A DNA stretch of 64,000 nucleotides from Candidatus Peribacteraceae bacterium. GTDB lineage: Bacteria; Patescibacteriota; Gracilibacteria; Peribacterales; Peribacteraceae. The DNA is taken from assembly GCA_028703445.1 (NCBI GenBank), contig JAQVMW010000003.1:1-64000 (forward strand). Reading direction: 5' to 3'. The notes below the pieces were generated by a model that was given only the letters and a program-made list of their open reading frames with translations, was not told the origin of the DNA and did not search any database. Shown here one piece after another: positions 1 through 7,470 of the stretch (positions are counted from its first letter, which is position 1; each line of letters begins with the position of its first letter). The translations under genes were made by a program, and so were the position numbers.

Positions 1-85
1 TCCGGATGACCCCATCCAACCTCCAGCCGAAGGGCCGGCAGGCAATGAAGAAATCGATTGGACGGCAGTCACAGAGGAAGCATAA

Positions 86-1687
86 TCAACGACGCAAAGA
101 CGGAGATGGATGCAACTGCACCGCCAGAAGCAGCCACACGGTGTACGAAACGGCGCTGTCCTCCCACGCATGGAGGAAGAGTGCGGCGATGGAAACCCCG
201 AGGAACGAGACGTAAGACGTAAGACGTAAGACGTAAGCAACATCCATGCCGCTCCCCATTGTATGTCTTATGTCTTCCGTCTTATGTCTTAAATCTCCCA
301 AGCGAACAAGAACCACAATCACTAACGCAACAAACAGCACAAATCCCGCCACTCCCATCTCCACCCCGATCTGCAGGTACCAGTTTTCGGGCAGGAAGGG
401 ACAACGGCACGCGTGATCCGCCGGCTGCACCTGTGTAGAACCCAGGAAGACGCAGAGCCGGGGCGTGGTCTTCGCCCACGATGGATCATCCTGCGGACGG
501 AGGAAAACGCACGTCTCGCTCACGCGGTTCGAGGCTGGCCCCGCCGCGCCAAGACCCTCCCCCAGAGGATGATCGATCATGCGTCCGATCGCCTGCAGCG
601 GCCGCACCAGGTGCCCGCGTGAGGAGGACAAGCGGAAGAAGACCGACGGAAAAAGCAGGGACGCAACGACGGCGATCGCCACAACGATTAGTACGGCTCC
701 CGCGGCCACGCCCTTGAGAAGCCGGCGCGGAACGCTCCCGCAGAGTACCACCATCGCCATCACGAATGCGGCGATCCATGCGGCACGCGAGAACGTGAGG
801 AACAACGCGGACACAAGCAGCAGACCGGCGGCACTAAGCGCAAAACTGATCCTCTTCTTTGAGGAAACAGTCGTCAGCAGCGCGCTGAAGGGAATGAGCA
901 ACCACAACCCGAATTGGTTCGGCCCGCTCATCGTGGACTGGATGCGCCGAAGCATAGTCTCGCTCACCTGCTGAAAAGCCGCCAACGGCCCGTCGGCGAA
1001 GTAGAGGGAATGCGCGGGGGAATAGCCAAGCCAGAGGAAGAACTTCATCGGCAGGAACGCCGTCAGGATGCCATAGATGGAAACAATGACGCCGATACCG
1101 AGAAGAACCTTACAAGCCATCCGTTGGAACGCCTCCGACCACTGCACCCGACGCGCGACCAGAAAGGCGACGAGCGGAATGAAGTCGTACCGAAACCCGA
1201 GAAAGAAGTTGAAAGTTGAAAGTTGAAAGTTGAAAGTTGAAACGACAATGGCGAGAATGAGTAACGCCAATATCAACACATCAATCACATCAAAGTGAAA
1301 TATTTTCCATTTTCCATTTTCCATTTTCCACTTCTCATTCGTCATCGCTTCCATCACGTTCAACACCAAAATCACTCCCAGCAGCGCCTCCTTCCACAGC
1401 GCGAGCACTGCGAGCGGCGCATGACCTTTTCCTACGAGGAGCTTTGTCCCCACTGTCACCAAAAGCGCATGCAGCGGCAGCAGGGCAAGGAAGAGGAGAG
1501 TGAGCCGTTCGCGGAGACGCTGAAGCACGAATGAGGTGGAAAGATGAAAGTGGAAAGTAGTAAGTTTACATAAAAATTTATGATCGATCTTTGGCAGTCT
1601 TGATGCTGCGCACAAGCATGGAAATAATTGCATCCACCTGTACGGTAAGCGCAGATATCTGCCGCAAATCATCGTAGCCAGCATCAT
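86..1687 (-). CDS. O-antigen ligase/polymerase (Wzy/WaaL-like) membrane protein; true start probably near 1550, because the first ~50 aa of the ORF are antisense to the four-helix-bundle gene
   Basis: Polytopic protein with STMSGPNQFGLWLLIPF and ENWYLQIGVEMGVAGFVLF motifs typical of Wzy_C proteins; contains repeat-derived segments. Confidence 0.75.
   Translation of the reverse strand: MMLATMICGRYLRLPYRWMQLFPCLCAASRLPKIDHKFLCKLTTFHFHLSTSFVLQRLRERLTLLFLALLPLHALLVTVGTKLLVGKGHAPLAVLALWKEALLGVILVLNVMEAMTNEKWKMENGKWKIFHFDVIDVLILALLILAIVVSTFNFQLSTFNFFLGFRYDFIPLVAFLVARRVQWSEAFQRMACKVLLGIGVIVSIYGILTAFLPMKFFLWLGYSPAHSLYFADGPLAAFQQVSETMLRRIQSTMSGPNQFGLWLLIPFSALLTTVSSKKRISFALSAAGLLLVSALFLTFSRAAWIAAFVMAMVVLCGSVPRRLLKGVAAGAVLIVVAIAVVASLLFPSVFFRLSSSRGHLVRPLQAIGRMIDHPLGEGLGAAGPASNRVSETCVFLRPQDDPSWAKTTPRLCVFLGSTQVQPADHACRCPFLPENWYLQIGVEMGVAGFVLFVALVIVVLVRLGDLRHKTEDIRHTMGSGMDVAYVLRLTSYVSFLGVSIAALFLHAWEDSAVSYTVWLLLAVQLHPSPSLRR
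209..290. repeat. Inverted 7-bp tandem repeat hairpin (cgtaaga x4 ... tatgtct-type arm), in frame in the O-antigen ligase ORF
   Basis: cgtaagacgtaagacgtaagacgtaag at 211-237; inverted arm tatgtcttatgtcttccgtcttatgtctta at 262-291. Confidence 0.85.
1205..1340. repeat. Two 7-bp tandem arrays (gaaagtt)n and (attttcc)n in frame in the O-antigen ligase ORF
   Basis: gaaagttgaaagttgaaagttgaaagttgaaac and attttccattttccattttccac; encode STFNFQLSTFNF and NEKWKMENGKWK on the minus strand. Confidence 0.8.
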
Positions 1688-1985
1688 GAATGAGACGAAG
1701 CCAAAAACGGCTTTCGTATCCCTCCTTTAGAGCAATGGATAACTTTGAGATAAAATCGCTCCTGCTCTGAGCTTGTTGTGCTTCTTCGATATTGGCTCCA
1801 ACACTCGTACCGGATTTTAATAATTGTTTGCTCAATACAAATTCTCTCTTCTCTTCCATAAGTCGCTTACAGAAGAGCACAACATCGAGAGCATAACGAT
1901 ATGACTTCTCCTGTAATGGTCCGGTCGTTTTCATGAGCTTCATCATACCCTGGCATTTTCCACTTTCCACCTTCCGCTTTCCTCA
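1532..1985. mobile_element. Candidate element: inverted ~7-bp tandem-repeat arms enclosing a four-helix-bundle ORF (copy 1)
   Basis: Left arm gaggtggaaagatgaaagtggaaagtagtaag; right arm, reverse-complemented, gaggaaagcggaaggtggaaagtggaaaatg. Confidence 0.6.
1578..1946 (-). CDS. Four-helix-bundle protein (23S rRNA intervening-sequence protein/S23, Avd-like fold)
   Basis: ALDVVLFCKRLMEEKREFVLSKQLLKSGTSVGANIEEAQQAQSRSDFISKLSIALKEGYESRFWLRLI matches the family pattern (SGTSVGANIEEA). Confidence 0.85.
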   Translation of the reverse strand: MMKLMKTTGPLQEKSYRYALDVVLFCKRLMEEKREFVLSKQLLKSGTSVGANIEEAQQAQSRSDFISKLSIALKEGYESRFWLRLIHDAGYDDLRQISALTVQVDAIISMLVRSIKTAKDRS

Positions 1986-3386
1986 CAATCGCAACCGCTC
2001 CTCATCCGACCGAAAGACCTCGCCCGCCTTCAGCACTTGTTCCACCGCATCGATGCACTTTGCGCTGACATTCTTCCCATAGAGCTTCGGCGCCTTCTTC
2101 ATGTCCTTGTTGTCCCATGCGAACTCGATCATCTTCTGGATGGTCTGGGAATCGACCGGCGGCGCGATGAGGTTGCCTCCCGCCATGGCGGATTCGCTTC
2201 TATCAGATCCGAACCGGAGCGTGACGCATGGAATCCCCATGGCATTCATTTCCTCCTGCATGGAGCCGGAGTCGGTGGCGCACACCGAAGCTTTGGTCAT
2301 GGCCGCCATCACATCTCTGTACTCGGCCCACACAGGCGAATAGATGAAGTTCTTGTGCTTCTTGGCGAGCGTCTCGACTTCTTTCTTGAGTCCCATCCGC
2401 TCGAACGCGCGCTCCGTCTGCGTCATGGTGATCAGCAGTACATTGCGGCCTTCTTGCACCATCGCCACCATCGCGTCGTAGATCGCCTTGAACCTGCGAT
2501 CCGATCCGCAATTCTCTCTGCGGTGAATGCAGAAGCGCACGAAATCGCCGTCTGCGAGCATGGGGTAGTGATCGAAAACCTTCGATTGATCGATGCGGGT
2601 CTTTGCCTCTGCGATGGCATCCACCACGGAATTGCCCACGACGAAGATGCGATCGGACGGAAATCCCTCCGAGAGCATGAATTCCCGGTCGAGCTCGACG
2701 GGAGCCAGATGCACGCCCGTCGCCGCCTCGCTGCAGCGCGTGTTGAACTGCTCCGGATACGGCTCCAGACTGCCGCGTTCCCAGTTCTTCCGATCCATCA
2801 GATATGTTCTCCACTGTGCTATGTCCCCAGTATTCGAGTATTCGAGTATTCGAGTATTCGAATAATCGGGTGTTAACGTCCGGATCCCTGCTTCAACATG
2901 AACAGAGGCGAACCCATGGCTGAACCCCGCGTTGCTCGCCGCCATCGCGGTGGTGGTATCGCCGTGCACGTAGGGAATCACGATTTTTCCTTTCTTGCCC
3001 CCCGAAGCCTTGGCGGAGGTGGGTTCTTTCAGTTCCCCGATGAGAAACCCGAGCCGCCCGATGATCTGGCTCACGATCTCGTGCATCACGCCCCGTACAT
3101 TCAGGTTGAAATCCGGCTCGACGCCGTACTCTTTGAGCATGCCACCGCTCAGGTTCTCGCTGTAGTGCTGACCCGTGTGGCCGAGCAGGACTAAGTGCCC
3201 GCGCTTCTTCAATTCGAAATACAGCGGCAGCTGCTTGATGATGTCGGGCTTGGTCGCGATGAGGATCAAATGCACATGCTTCGAAGGATGTTTGGCAACC
3301 TCATCGAAGAATCGCTTGGAACGGTAGGTGATCTCCTGCATCAGAGATACCTTAGAGGAAATGGGCTTGTGACGGAAGAAGACCAA
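1983..3386 (-). CDS. wecB: UDP-N-acetylglucosamine 2-epimerase (non-hydrolysing)
   Basis: VLLGHTGQHYSENL, ASVHVEAGIRT, CIHRRENCGSD; two repeat-derived insertions. Confidence 0.85.
   Translation of the reverse strand: MVFFRHKPISSKVSLMQEITYRSKRFFDEVAKHPSKHVHLILIATKPDIIKQLPLYFELKKRGHLVLLGHTGQHYSENLSGGMLKEYGVEPDFNLNVRGVMHEIVSQIIGRLGFLIGELKEPTSAKASGGKKGKIVIPYVHGDTTTAMAASNAGFSHGFASVHVEAGIRTLTPDYSNTRILEYSNTGDIAQWRTYLMDRKNWERGSLEPYPEQFNTRCSEAATGVHLAPVELDREFMLSEGFPSDRIFVVGNSVVDAIAEAKTRIDQSKVFDHYPMLADGDFVRFCIHRRENCGSDRRFKAIYDAMVAMVQEGRNVLLITMTQTERAFERMGLKKEVETLAKKHKNFIYSPVWAEYRDVMAAMTKASVCATDSGSMQEEMNAMGIPCVTLRFGSDRSESAMAGGNLIAPPVDSQTIQKMIEFAWDNKDMKKAPKLYGKNVSAKCIDAVEQVLKAGEVFRSDEERLRL
2830..2868. repeat. 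8-bp tandem repeat (attcgagt)n in frame in wecB
   Basis: tattcgagtattcgagtattcgagtattcgaataatcggg. Confidence 0.85.
2999..3024. repeat. Family D dispersed repeat (CCGAAGCCTTGGCGGAGG) in frame in wecB
   Basis: ccccgaagccttggcggaggtggg encodes PTSAKASGG; related copy at 59058-59079. Confidence 0.6.
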
Positions 3387-3418
3387 TGATACGTTTCATC
3401 TCTTTTCCACCTCATCAC

Positions 3419-3649
3419 ATGCCAGAAGAAATAGAAAGGGCCACATGGACATTCGCCCCCACCGTTCAGTGCACAACGCTGAATGATGCCATCGACCTCG
3501 TGTACACGCCGAAAAATGCTCTCACCAAATGGATACCGCACCCAAAACTTGGAGAGGTCGACATGCATGGACCATGCAGCCAAATCCAACGGATTCGGCA
3601 AAAGGTTAAAGAATTGGGATTGGGCACAGTGCTCGTATTGGATCAATAG
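3419..3649 (+). CDS. Small hypothetical protein
   Basis: 76-codon ORF MPEEIERATWTFAPTVQC...; no recognised family. Confidence 0.35.
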   Translation: MPEEIERATWTFAPTVQCTTLNDAIDLVYTPKNALTKWIPHPKLGEVDMHGPCSQIQRIRQKVKELGLGTVLVLDQ

Positions 3650-3675
3650 TAAGGAAAATAAAAAGGTATTCCGCA

Positions 3676-4344
3676 CTACACCCGGCCCTCTTTCACACTC
3701 TTCTCGGTGAGAGAGGCACCCTGCGTGACGATCCCCGGGACGGAGATGGTCTCCTTCTTCGTGAATTTTTCACCATCGAACGTGTAGACGTATGGCGTGC
3801 ATAGACCGATTTCGAGCGCTGCTGCGGCTTCGGGCGTCAGTTTGTCCAGATACTTGATGATGGGACGGAGACTGTTGCCGTGAGCCGTCACAAGGACGGT
3901 CTCCCCTTTTGCAACATGCGGGAAAATCTTTAAAAGGAAGTATGGGAGCGTGCGCTTTTCGCAATCCTCCATGCTCTCACCTTTGGGGGGTCGCGTACCA
4001 TAACTGCGCCGCCAGAGCTGCACCTGCTCCTTGCCGAATTTCGCTGCGGTTTCTGCTTTATTGAGGCCCTGCAGATCCCCGTAGTGCCTCTCGTTGAGGG
4101 CAGTATCCGCCTCGATGGGAATCTTTGTCTGTTTCAGCGCCCCGAGCATGATCGTGAGCGTTTCGGCTGCGCGCACAAGCTTGGAAGTGAATGCACGATC
4201 GAGCCGGTAGGACGACAGAGTGGCAGCCGCCGTGGCCGCATCGGCGCGTCCGCGGTCGGTCAGGGGAATATCAGTCCAGCCCGTGAAGCGGTTTTCGAGG
4301 TTCCACTGCGACTGGCCGTGACGAATGAGGATCAAAACACCCAT
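3676..4344 (-). CDS. gpmA: 2,3-bisphosphoglycerate-dependent phosphoglycerate mutase
   Basis: LIRHGQSQWNLENRFTGWTDIPLTDRG, ALNERHYGDLQGLNKAE, TAHGNSLRPIIKYLD. Confidence 0.92.
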   Translation of the reverse strand: MGVLILIRHGQSQWNLENRFTGWTDIPLTDRGRADAATAAATLSSYRLDRAFTSKLVRAAETLTIMLGALKQTKIPIEADTALNERHYGDLQGLNKAETAAKFGKEQVQLWRRSYGTRPPKGESMEDCEKRTLPYFLLKIFPHVAKGETVLVTAHGNSLRPIIKYLDKLTPEAAAALEIGLCTPYVYTFDGEKFTKKETISVPGIVTQGASLTEKSVKEGRV

Positions 4345-4426
4345 GCCGCCAGCCTAGCAGAGTTCGCATTGTGTGATGAAAAAATTTGTCGCGATGCGCC
4401 GGATACCATGCGCTGTCATAATGAAA

Positions 4427-4557
4427 TAACGCGCGAAGGCGGGCTTTGCCTGCCTGCCATTCGGCCATGAAGGGCTCAGGCCATGAACGGGGAGCGCAAC
4501 CACTGGAGGAAGGGTGGGTTCGCGGGAGGGAAACGAGGGGTTGCCCTCCCACGATTC
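4427..4557 (+). repeat. Family A two-hairpin dispersed element, copy A1 (first hairpin interrupted)
   Basis: aataacgcgcgaaggcgggct...ggttcgcgggagggaaacgaggggttgccctcccacga; shares its left end with the copy at 38930. Confidence 0.75.
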
Positions 4558-4580
4558 ATTCGGTGTACAATTCCCCACAC

Positions 4581-4898
4581 ATGGACTTTAACCGCGTCTC
4601 TTCCTTCCGGTTCTTCCACACCATCGGGTGGGCCGTGCTCCTGTGCGCACTGATCGTCGGCATCGCAGCCACCCTCGGCCGCGCGACCTTAAACCTCAAG
4701 GCCGCCCTCACGGACAAACCTGACATCGCCATCTATTTGCTTCTGCCCGAAGAGGAGATCGGCCGCACCATGCTCCTGAGGGAAAAGGATAACGAGCGCG
4801 ACTACCTGGCCGAGACGAAAGACGGCCCCAAGTTGGTGCGCCTGAAGAGAGGAGACAACCAGTGGTACGTGGAGGAAGTGCAACGACTTCGAGAGTGA
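4581..4898 (+). CDS. Hypothetical protein with an N-terminal transmembrane segment
   Basis: MDFNRVSSFRFFHTIGWAVLLCALIVGIAATLG... Confidence 0.6.
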   Translation: MDFNRVSSFRFFHTIGWAVLLCALIVGIAATLGRATLNLKAALTDKPDIAIYLLLPEEEIGRTMLLREKDNERDYLAETKDGPKLVRLKRGDNQWYVEEVQRLRE

Positions 4899-4933
4899 AG
4901 AAATATCTTTTGAGAATATGTCCCGAAAAGACG

Positions 4934-5004
4934 CGAGATGTAAGATGTAAGACATAAGATGGAAACACGAAACTTATGTCTTCTGTCTTACGTCTTATGT
5001 CTTC
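4934..5004. repeat. Inverted 7-bp tandem repeat hairpin overlapping the probable start codon of the wecG-like gene
   Basis: agatgtaagatgtaagacataagatgg ... cttatgtcttctgtcttacgtcttatgtctt. Confidence 0.85.
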
Positions 5005-5863
5005 CCCCCGTGTCTCCCTCCTCGGCGTACCCATCGATGTCGTGACACAAAATGAGGCAGTTGATTTAATCAACAGCTACCTGCGGACAGAGGAAGATCT
5101 CAATAATCAAAACAATCTGTCCGAAGGCGCGGGTCTCGCGGGCCCCGCGCCTGGAGGACACCCTGAGAGGAAAGGTGGGTCCGTGGGAGGGAAACCAGGG
5201 GTTGCCCTTCCACGAAATCAACGACACGTGATGACACCGAATAATGAAATGCTGGTGGAAGCGGCACACCGTGAGGACTTTCGGCAGCTCTTGAATAGCA
5301 CAGACCTGAACATCCCCGACTCGACGGGACTCATCTGGATGGCCCGACTCACGGGGCAACGCCTTCCGGAACGAGTCACGGGAGTGGATACCGTCACCGC
5401 CCTGTGTGGATCGCTGACGGAAGAGACGCCCATATTCCTCCTCGGAGCGAAACCCGGCATCGCGGAAACCGCGGCGCAGAACCTGATGAGCAGGAATCCG
5501 CGCTTGAGGGTGGTGGGCTGCTTTACGGGGAGCCCGCGGGAAGAAGATGCCCCCGCCATCGTGCAAATGATCCGCGCAGCCGCCCCGCACTTGCTGCTGG
5601 TGGCTTTCGGCGCTCCGGCACAGGACTTGTGGATCGCACGCCACTTGAAGGAATTCCCCTCTGTCCGCGTCGCAATCGGCATCGGCGGGACCTTTGACTT
5701 CCTCGCCGGTGTGCGCAAACGCGCGCCGGTCTGGATGCAGAAAACTGGGCTTGAATGGCTCTGGCGGCTGATCAGAGAACCTCGCAGAATCGGCAGGATC
5801 TGGAGAGCGGTGGTGGTTTTTCCGCTGCTGGTGCTGCGCTACGGCAGAAACGCCCCTCATTGA
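4997..5863 (+). CDS. WecG/TagA/CpsF-family glycosyltransferase with an in-frame family A insertion
   Basis: HVMTPNNEMLVEAAHREDFRQLLNSTDLNIPDSTGLIWMARLTGQRLPERVTGVD; LLVAFGAPAQDLWI; VAIGIGGTFDFLAG. Confidence 0.88.
   Translation: MSSPRVSLLGVPIDVVTQNEAVDLINSYLRTEEDLNNQNNLSEGAGLAGPAPGGHPERKGGSVGGKPGVALPRNQRHVMTPNNEMLVEAAHREDFRQLLNSTDLNIPDSTGLIWMARLTGQRLPERVTGVDTVTALCGSLTEETPIFLLGAKPGIAETAAQNLMSRNPRLRVVGCFTGSPREEDAPAIVQMIRAAAPHLLLVAFGAPAQDLWIARHLKEFPSVRVAIGIGGTFDFLAGVRKRAPVWMQKTGLEWLWRLIREPRRIGRIWRAVVVFPLLVLRYGRNAPH
5120..5217 (+). repeat. Family A two-hairpin element, copy A2, in frame in the wecG-like gene
   Basis: ccgaaggcgcgggtctcgcgggccccgcgcctggagg...gtccgtgggagggaaaccaggggttgcccttccacga. 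Confidence 0.85.
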
Positions 5864-5911
5864 ATGGGAAAAATAAACACAAACAGAACCGGTTGGAAGG
5901 GAGGGACCGGA

Positions 5912-6010
5912 GGGGAGGGAAACCCGCAGGTTTCTCTCCCAGTTTGGGTTAGGAGGGTGACGGGGGTGTCGGGGGGCTGAGGGAACCGAACAAGGTTCCT
6001 TAAGCCCCCT
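5912..6010. repeat. Partial family A-like second hairpin followed by a strong GC stem-loop downstream of the wecG-like gene
   Basis: gggagggaaacccgcaggtttctctccc; gggggctgagggaaccgaacaaggttccttaagccccc. Confidence 0.6.
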
Positions 6011-6126
6011 GACAAAAGAAACAGATTCGTACGACGTTGAATGAGGAAAGGGTCCCTCCACATCTGACAAAGGTGGACAGAAATCTCATTCGCCTCTCCC
6101 CACTCCCTCTGATAGAGTGGCCACCC

Positions 6127-6858
6127 ATGCGTAAAACAACTCTCCTCCTCGCCAGTTGCGGCCTGCTCCTCACAGCCTGCACCCTCCCCATTCCATCCGG
6201 TCAGCAACAAAGCTCTTCCTCTTCTACATCGAGCGTGAGCTCCGAAGAAACACCGCTTCAGGCAGAAGAGATCGGCGAAGGGATGCCCCTCACCGAGGAA
6301 CGCACCGAAACAGGAGCGCTGGCGGAACATCTGCTGCCCACAGGCGTGCTGGAGATCGGCAAGCTTGAGGCTCCCCTCACCCTCCTGGTCTTCACGGAAC
6401 ACCACTGCAGCTACTGCCGCCAGTTCCTGTTCGAGATCTTCCCGCGGATCAAGACGGATTTTTTGGAAGCAGGCACGCTCAAACTGCAAATCGCCATGCT
6501 CCCGCTGCAGAAGTATCAGAAGAGCAATGAAGCTTCTCTTGGATTCATCTGCAGTGCCGCGCAGGGCAAGGGTCTCGCCATGCACGACGCACTCTTCCGC
6601 AATCCCAATAAATCCAGAGAAGCCATTCTCTCGTACGCGGTGGACATCAAGCTCGATACCGCCCTGCTGGATGACTGTATGAAGAGCGCACGGACAAAGG
6701 CGATGTTGGAAAGCCAGCAAACCTGGGCGCAGAGCTTGGGCGTGAACGTGGTCCCCACGTTCTTCCTCAGTGGTGAAAAGTTCATCGGGCTCCCCTACTA
6801 CCCCGACCTCAAGGGCAGGATCGCGGAGGCGCTGAAAAAACTCAAGGAGCAGCAGTGA
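6127..6858 (+). CDS. DsbA-family/thioredoxin-like lipoprotein
   Basis: Lipobox LLLTAC; EHHCSYCRQFLFEIFPRIK (CxxC); VNVVPTFFLSGEKFIG. Confidence 0.85.
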   Translation: MRKTTLLLASCGLLLTACTLPIPSGQQQSSSSSTSSVSSEETPLQAEEIGEGMPLTEERTETGALAEHLLPTGVLEIGKLEAPLTLLVFTEHHCSYCRQFLFEIFPRIKTDFLEAGTLKLQIAMLPLQKYQKSNEASLGFICSAAQGKGLAMHDALFRNPNKSREAILSYAVDIKLDTALLDDCMKSARTKAMLESQQTWAQSLGVNVVPTFFLSGEKFIGLPYYPDLKGRIAEALKKLKEQQ

Positions 6859-7114
6859 TGTGCACCACTTTCGTTTTGGATGTCTGCCCGCGCACGATTT
6901 CCACGTGCGATTTCGGCACGGCGAAAATCTGTGCGAGAAAACGAATCAGCGCCGCGTTGGCTTTGCCATCTTCCGGTACCGCGGCAATATCGACCTTCAG
7001 TGTACCATCTGCAAGTGCACCTTTCACTTTCGTACGCGCCGCACCGGCATGGACACGAATGGCGAATGTCACTTCCCTTTCCCGCTGAAGCGTTGAGCGA
7101 AACGTGGTGAACAC
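6842..7114 (-). CDS. DUF167/YggU family protein (GTG start proposed)
   Basis: IRVHAGAARTKVKGALADGTLKVDIAAVPEDGKANAALIRFLAQIFAVPKSHVEIVRGQTSKTKVVHI. Confidence 0.8.
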   Translation of the reverse strand: MFTTFRSTLQREREVTFAIRVHAGAARTKVKGALADGTLKVDIAAVPEDGKANAALIRFLAQIFAVPKSHVEIVRGQTSKTKVVHITAAP

Positions 7115-7130
7115 AGGGACAGTGTACGAC

Positions 7131-7163
7131 AAAAAATCCCGCAGGCACGTACGTCCTGCGGGG
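7131..7163 (-). terminator. Rho-independent terminator downstream of the small minus-strand ORF
   Basis: Minus strand: ccccgcaggacgtacgtgcctgcgggattttttg, stem CCCGCAGG/CCTGCGGG plus T-run. Confidence 0.75.
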
Positions 7164-7193
7164 AAAAGAAAAGTGGTCTCTGCCGACACATCA

Positions 7194-7460
7194 CTAGCTC
7201 TTCTTGATGCGCGGCGGGCGGTAGCGGCGCGCCGCCTTTTGAGCCGCCTTCGCGCGACGGTTTTCTTGAACGCGCAGACGGCCCGTCTGTTCGGGCGGTC
7301 GAACCGTAACCACCGGCACGGCGAATCCGAAGAAACGCGTTTGGTTCGCTTGCATGGAATCCTCCATTCGTGTGAATCCAAAGCGGAAAAGACCAACTGC
7401 AATCAGCGTAGCACTCAGCAACCCTGACAGAGAAAAAACCACCGGAATTTCTCTATGCAT
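7194..7460 (-). CDS. Small hypothetical membrane protein
   Basis: 88 codons, N-terminal hydrophobic segment, basic C-terminus; followed by a terminator. Confidence 0.45.
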   Translation of the reverse strand: MHREIPVVFSLSGLLSATLIAVGLFRFGFTRMEDSMQANQTRFFGFAVPVVTVRPPEQTGRLRVQENRRAKAAQKAARRYRPPRIKKS

Positions 7461-7470
7461 ATATGTTTCT

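Noticed and set aside
209-290. CRISPR-like array
   Set aside because: Units are only ~7 bp, contiguous and inverted, with no unique spacers and no cas genes nearby.
1532-1985. 23S rRNA intervening sequence
   Set aside because: No rRNA gene is present around either four-helix-bundle ORF; both sit in protein-coding operons.
2037-2876. 279-aa plus-strand ORF opposite wecB
   Set aside because: Low-complexity R/H-rich translation typical of antisense frames.
4427-4557. Insertion sequence with transposase
   Set aside because: No transposase-like ORF found near any family A copy; the elements are too short to be autonomous.
5066-6070. 334-aa minus-strand ORF opposite the wecG-like gene
   Set aside because: No recognisable domain; antisense to a conserved glycosyltransferase.
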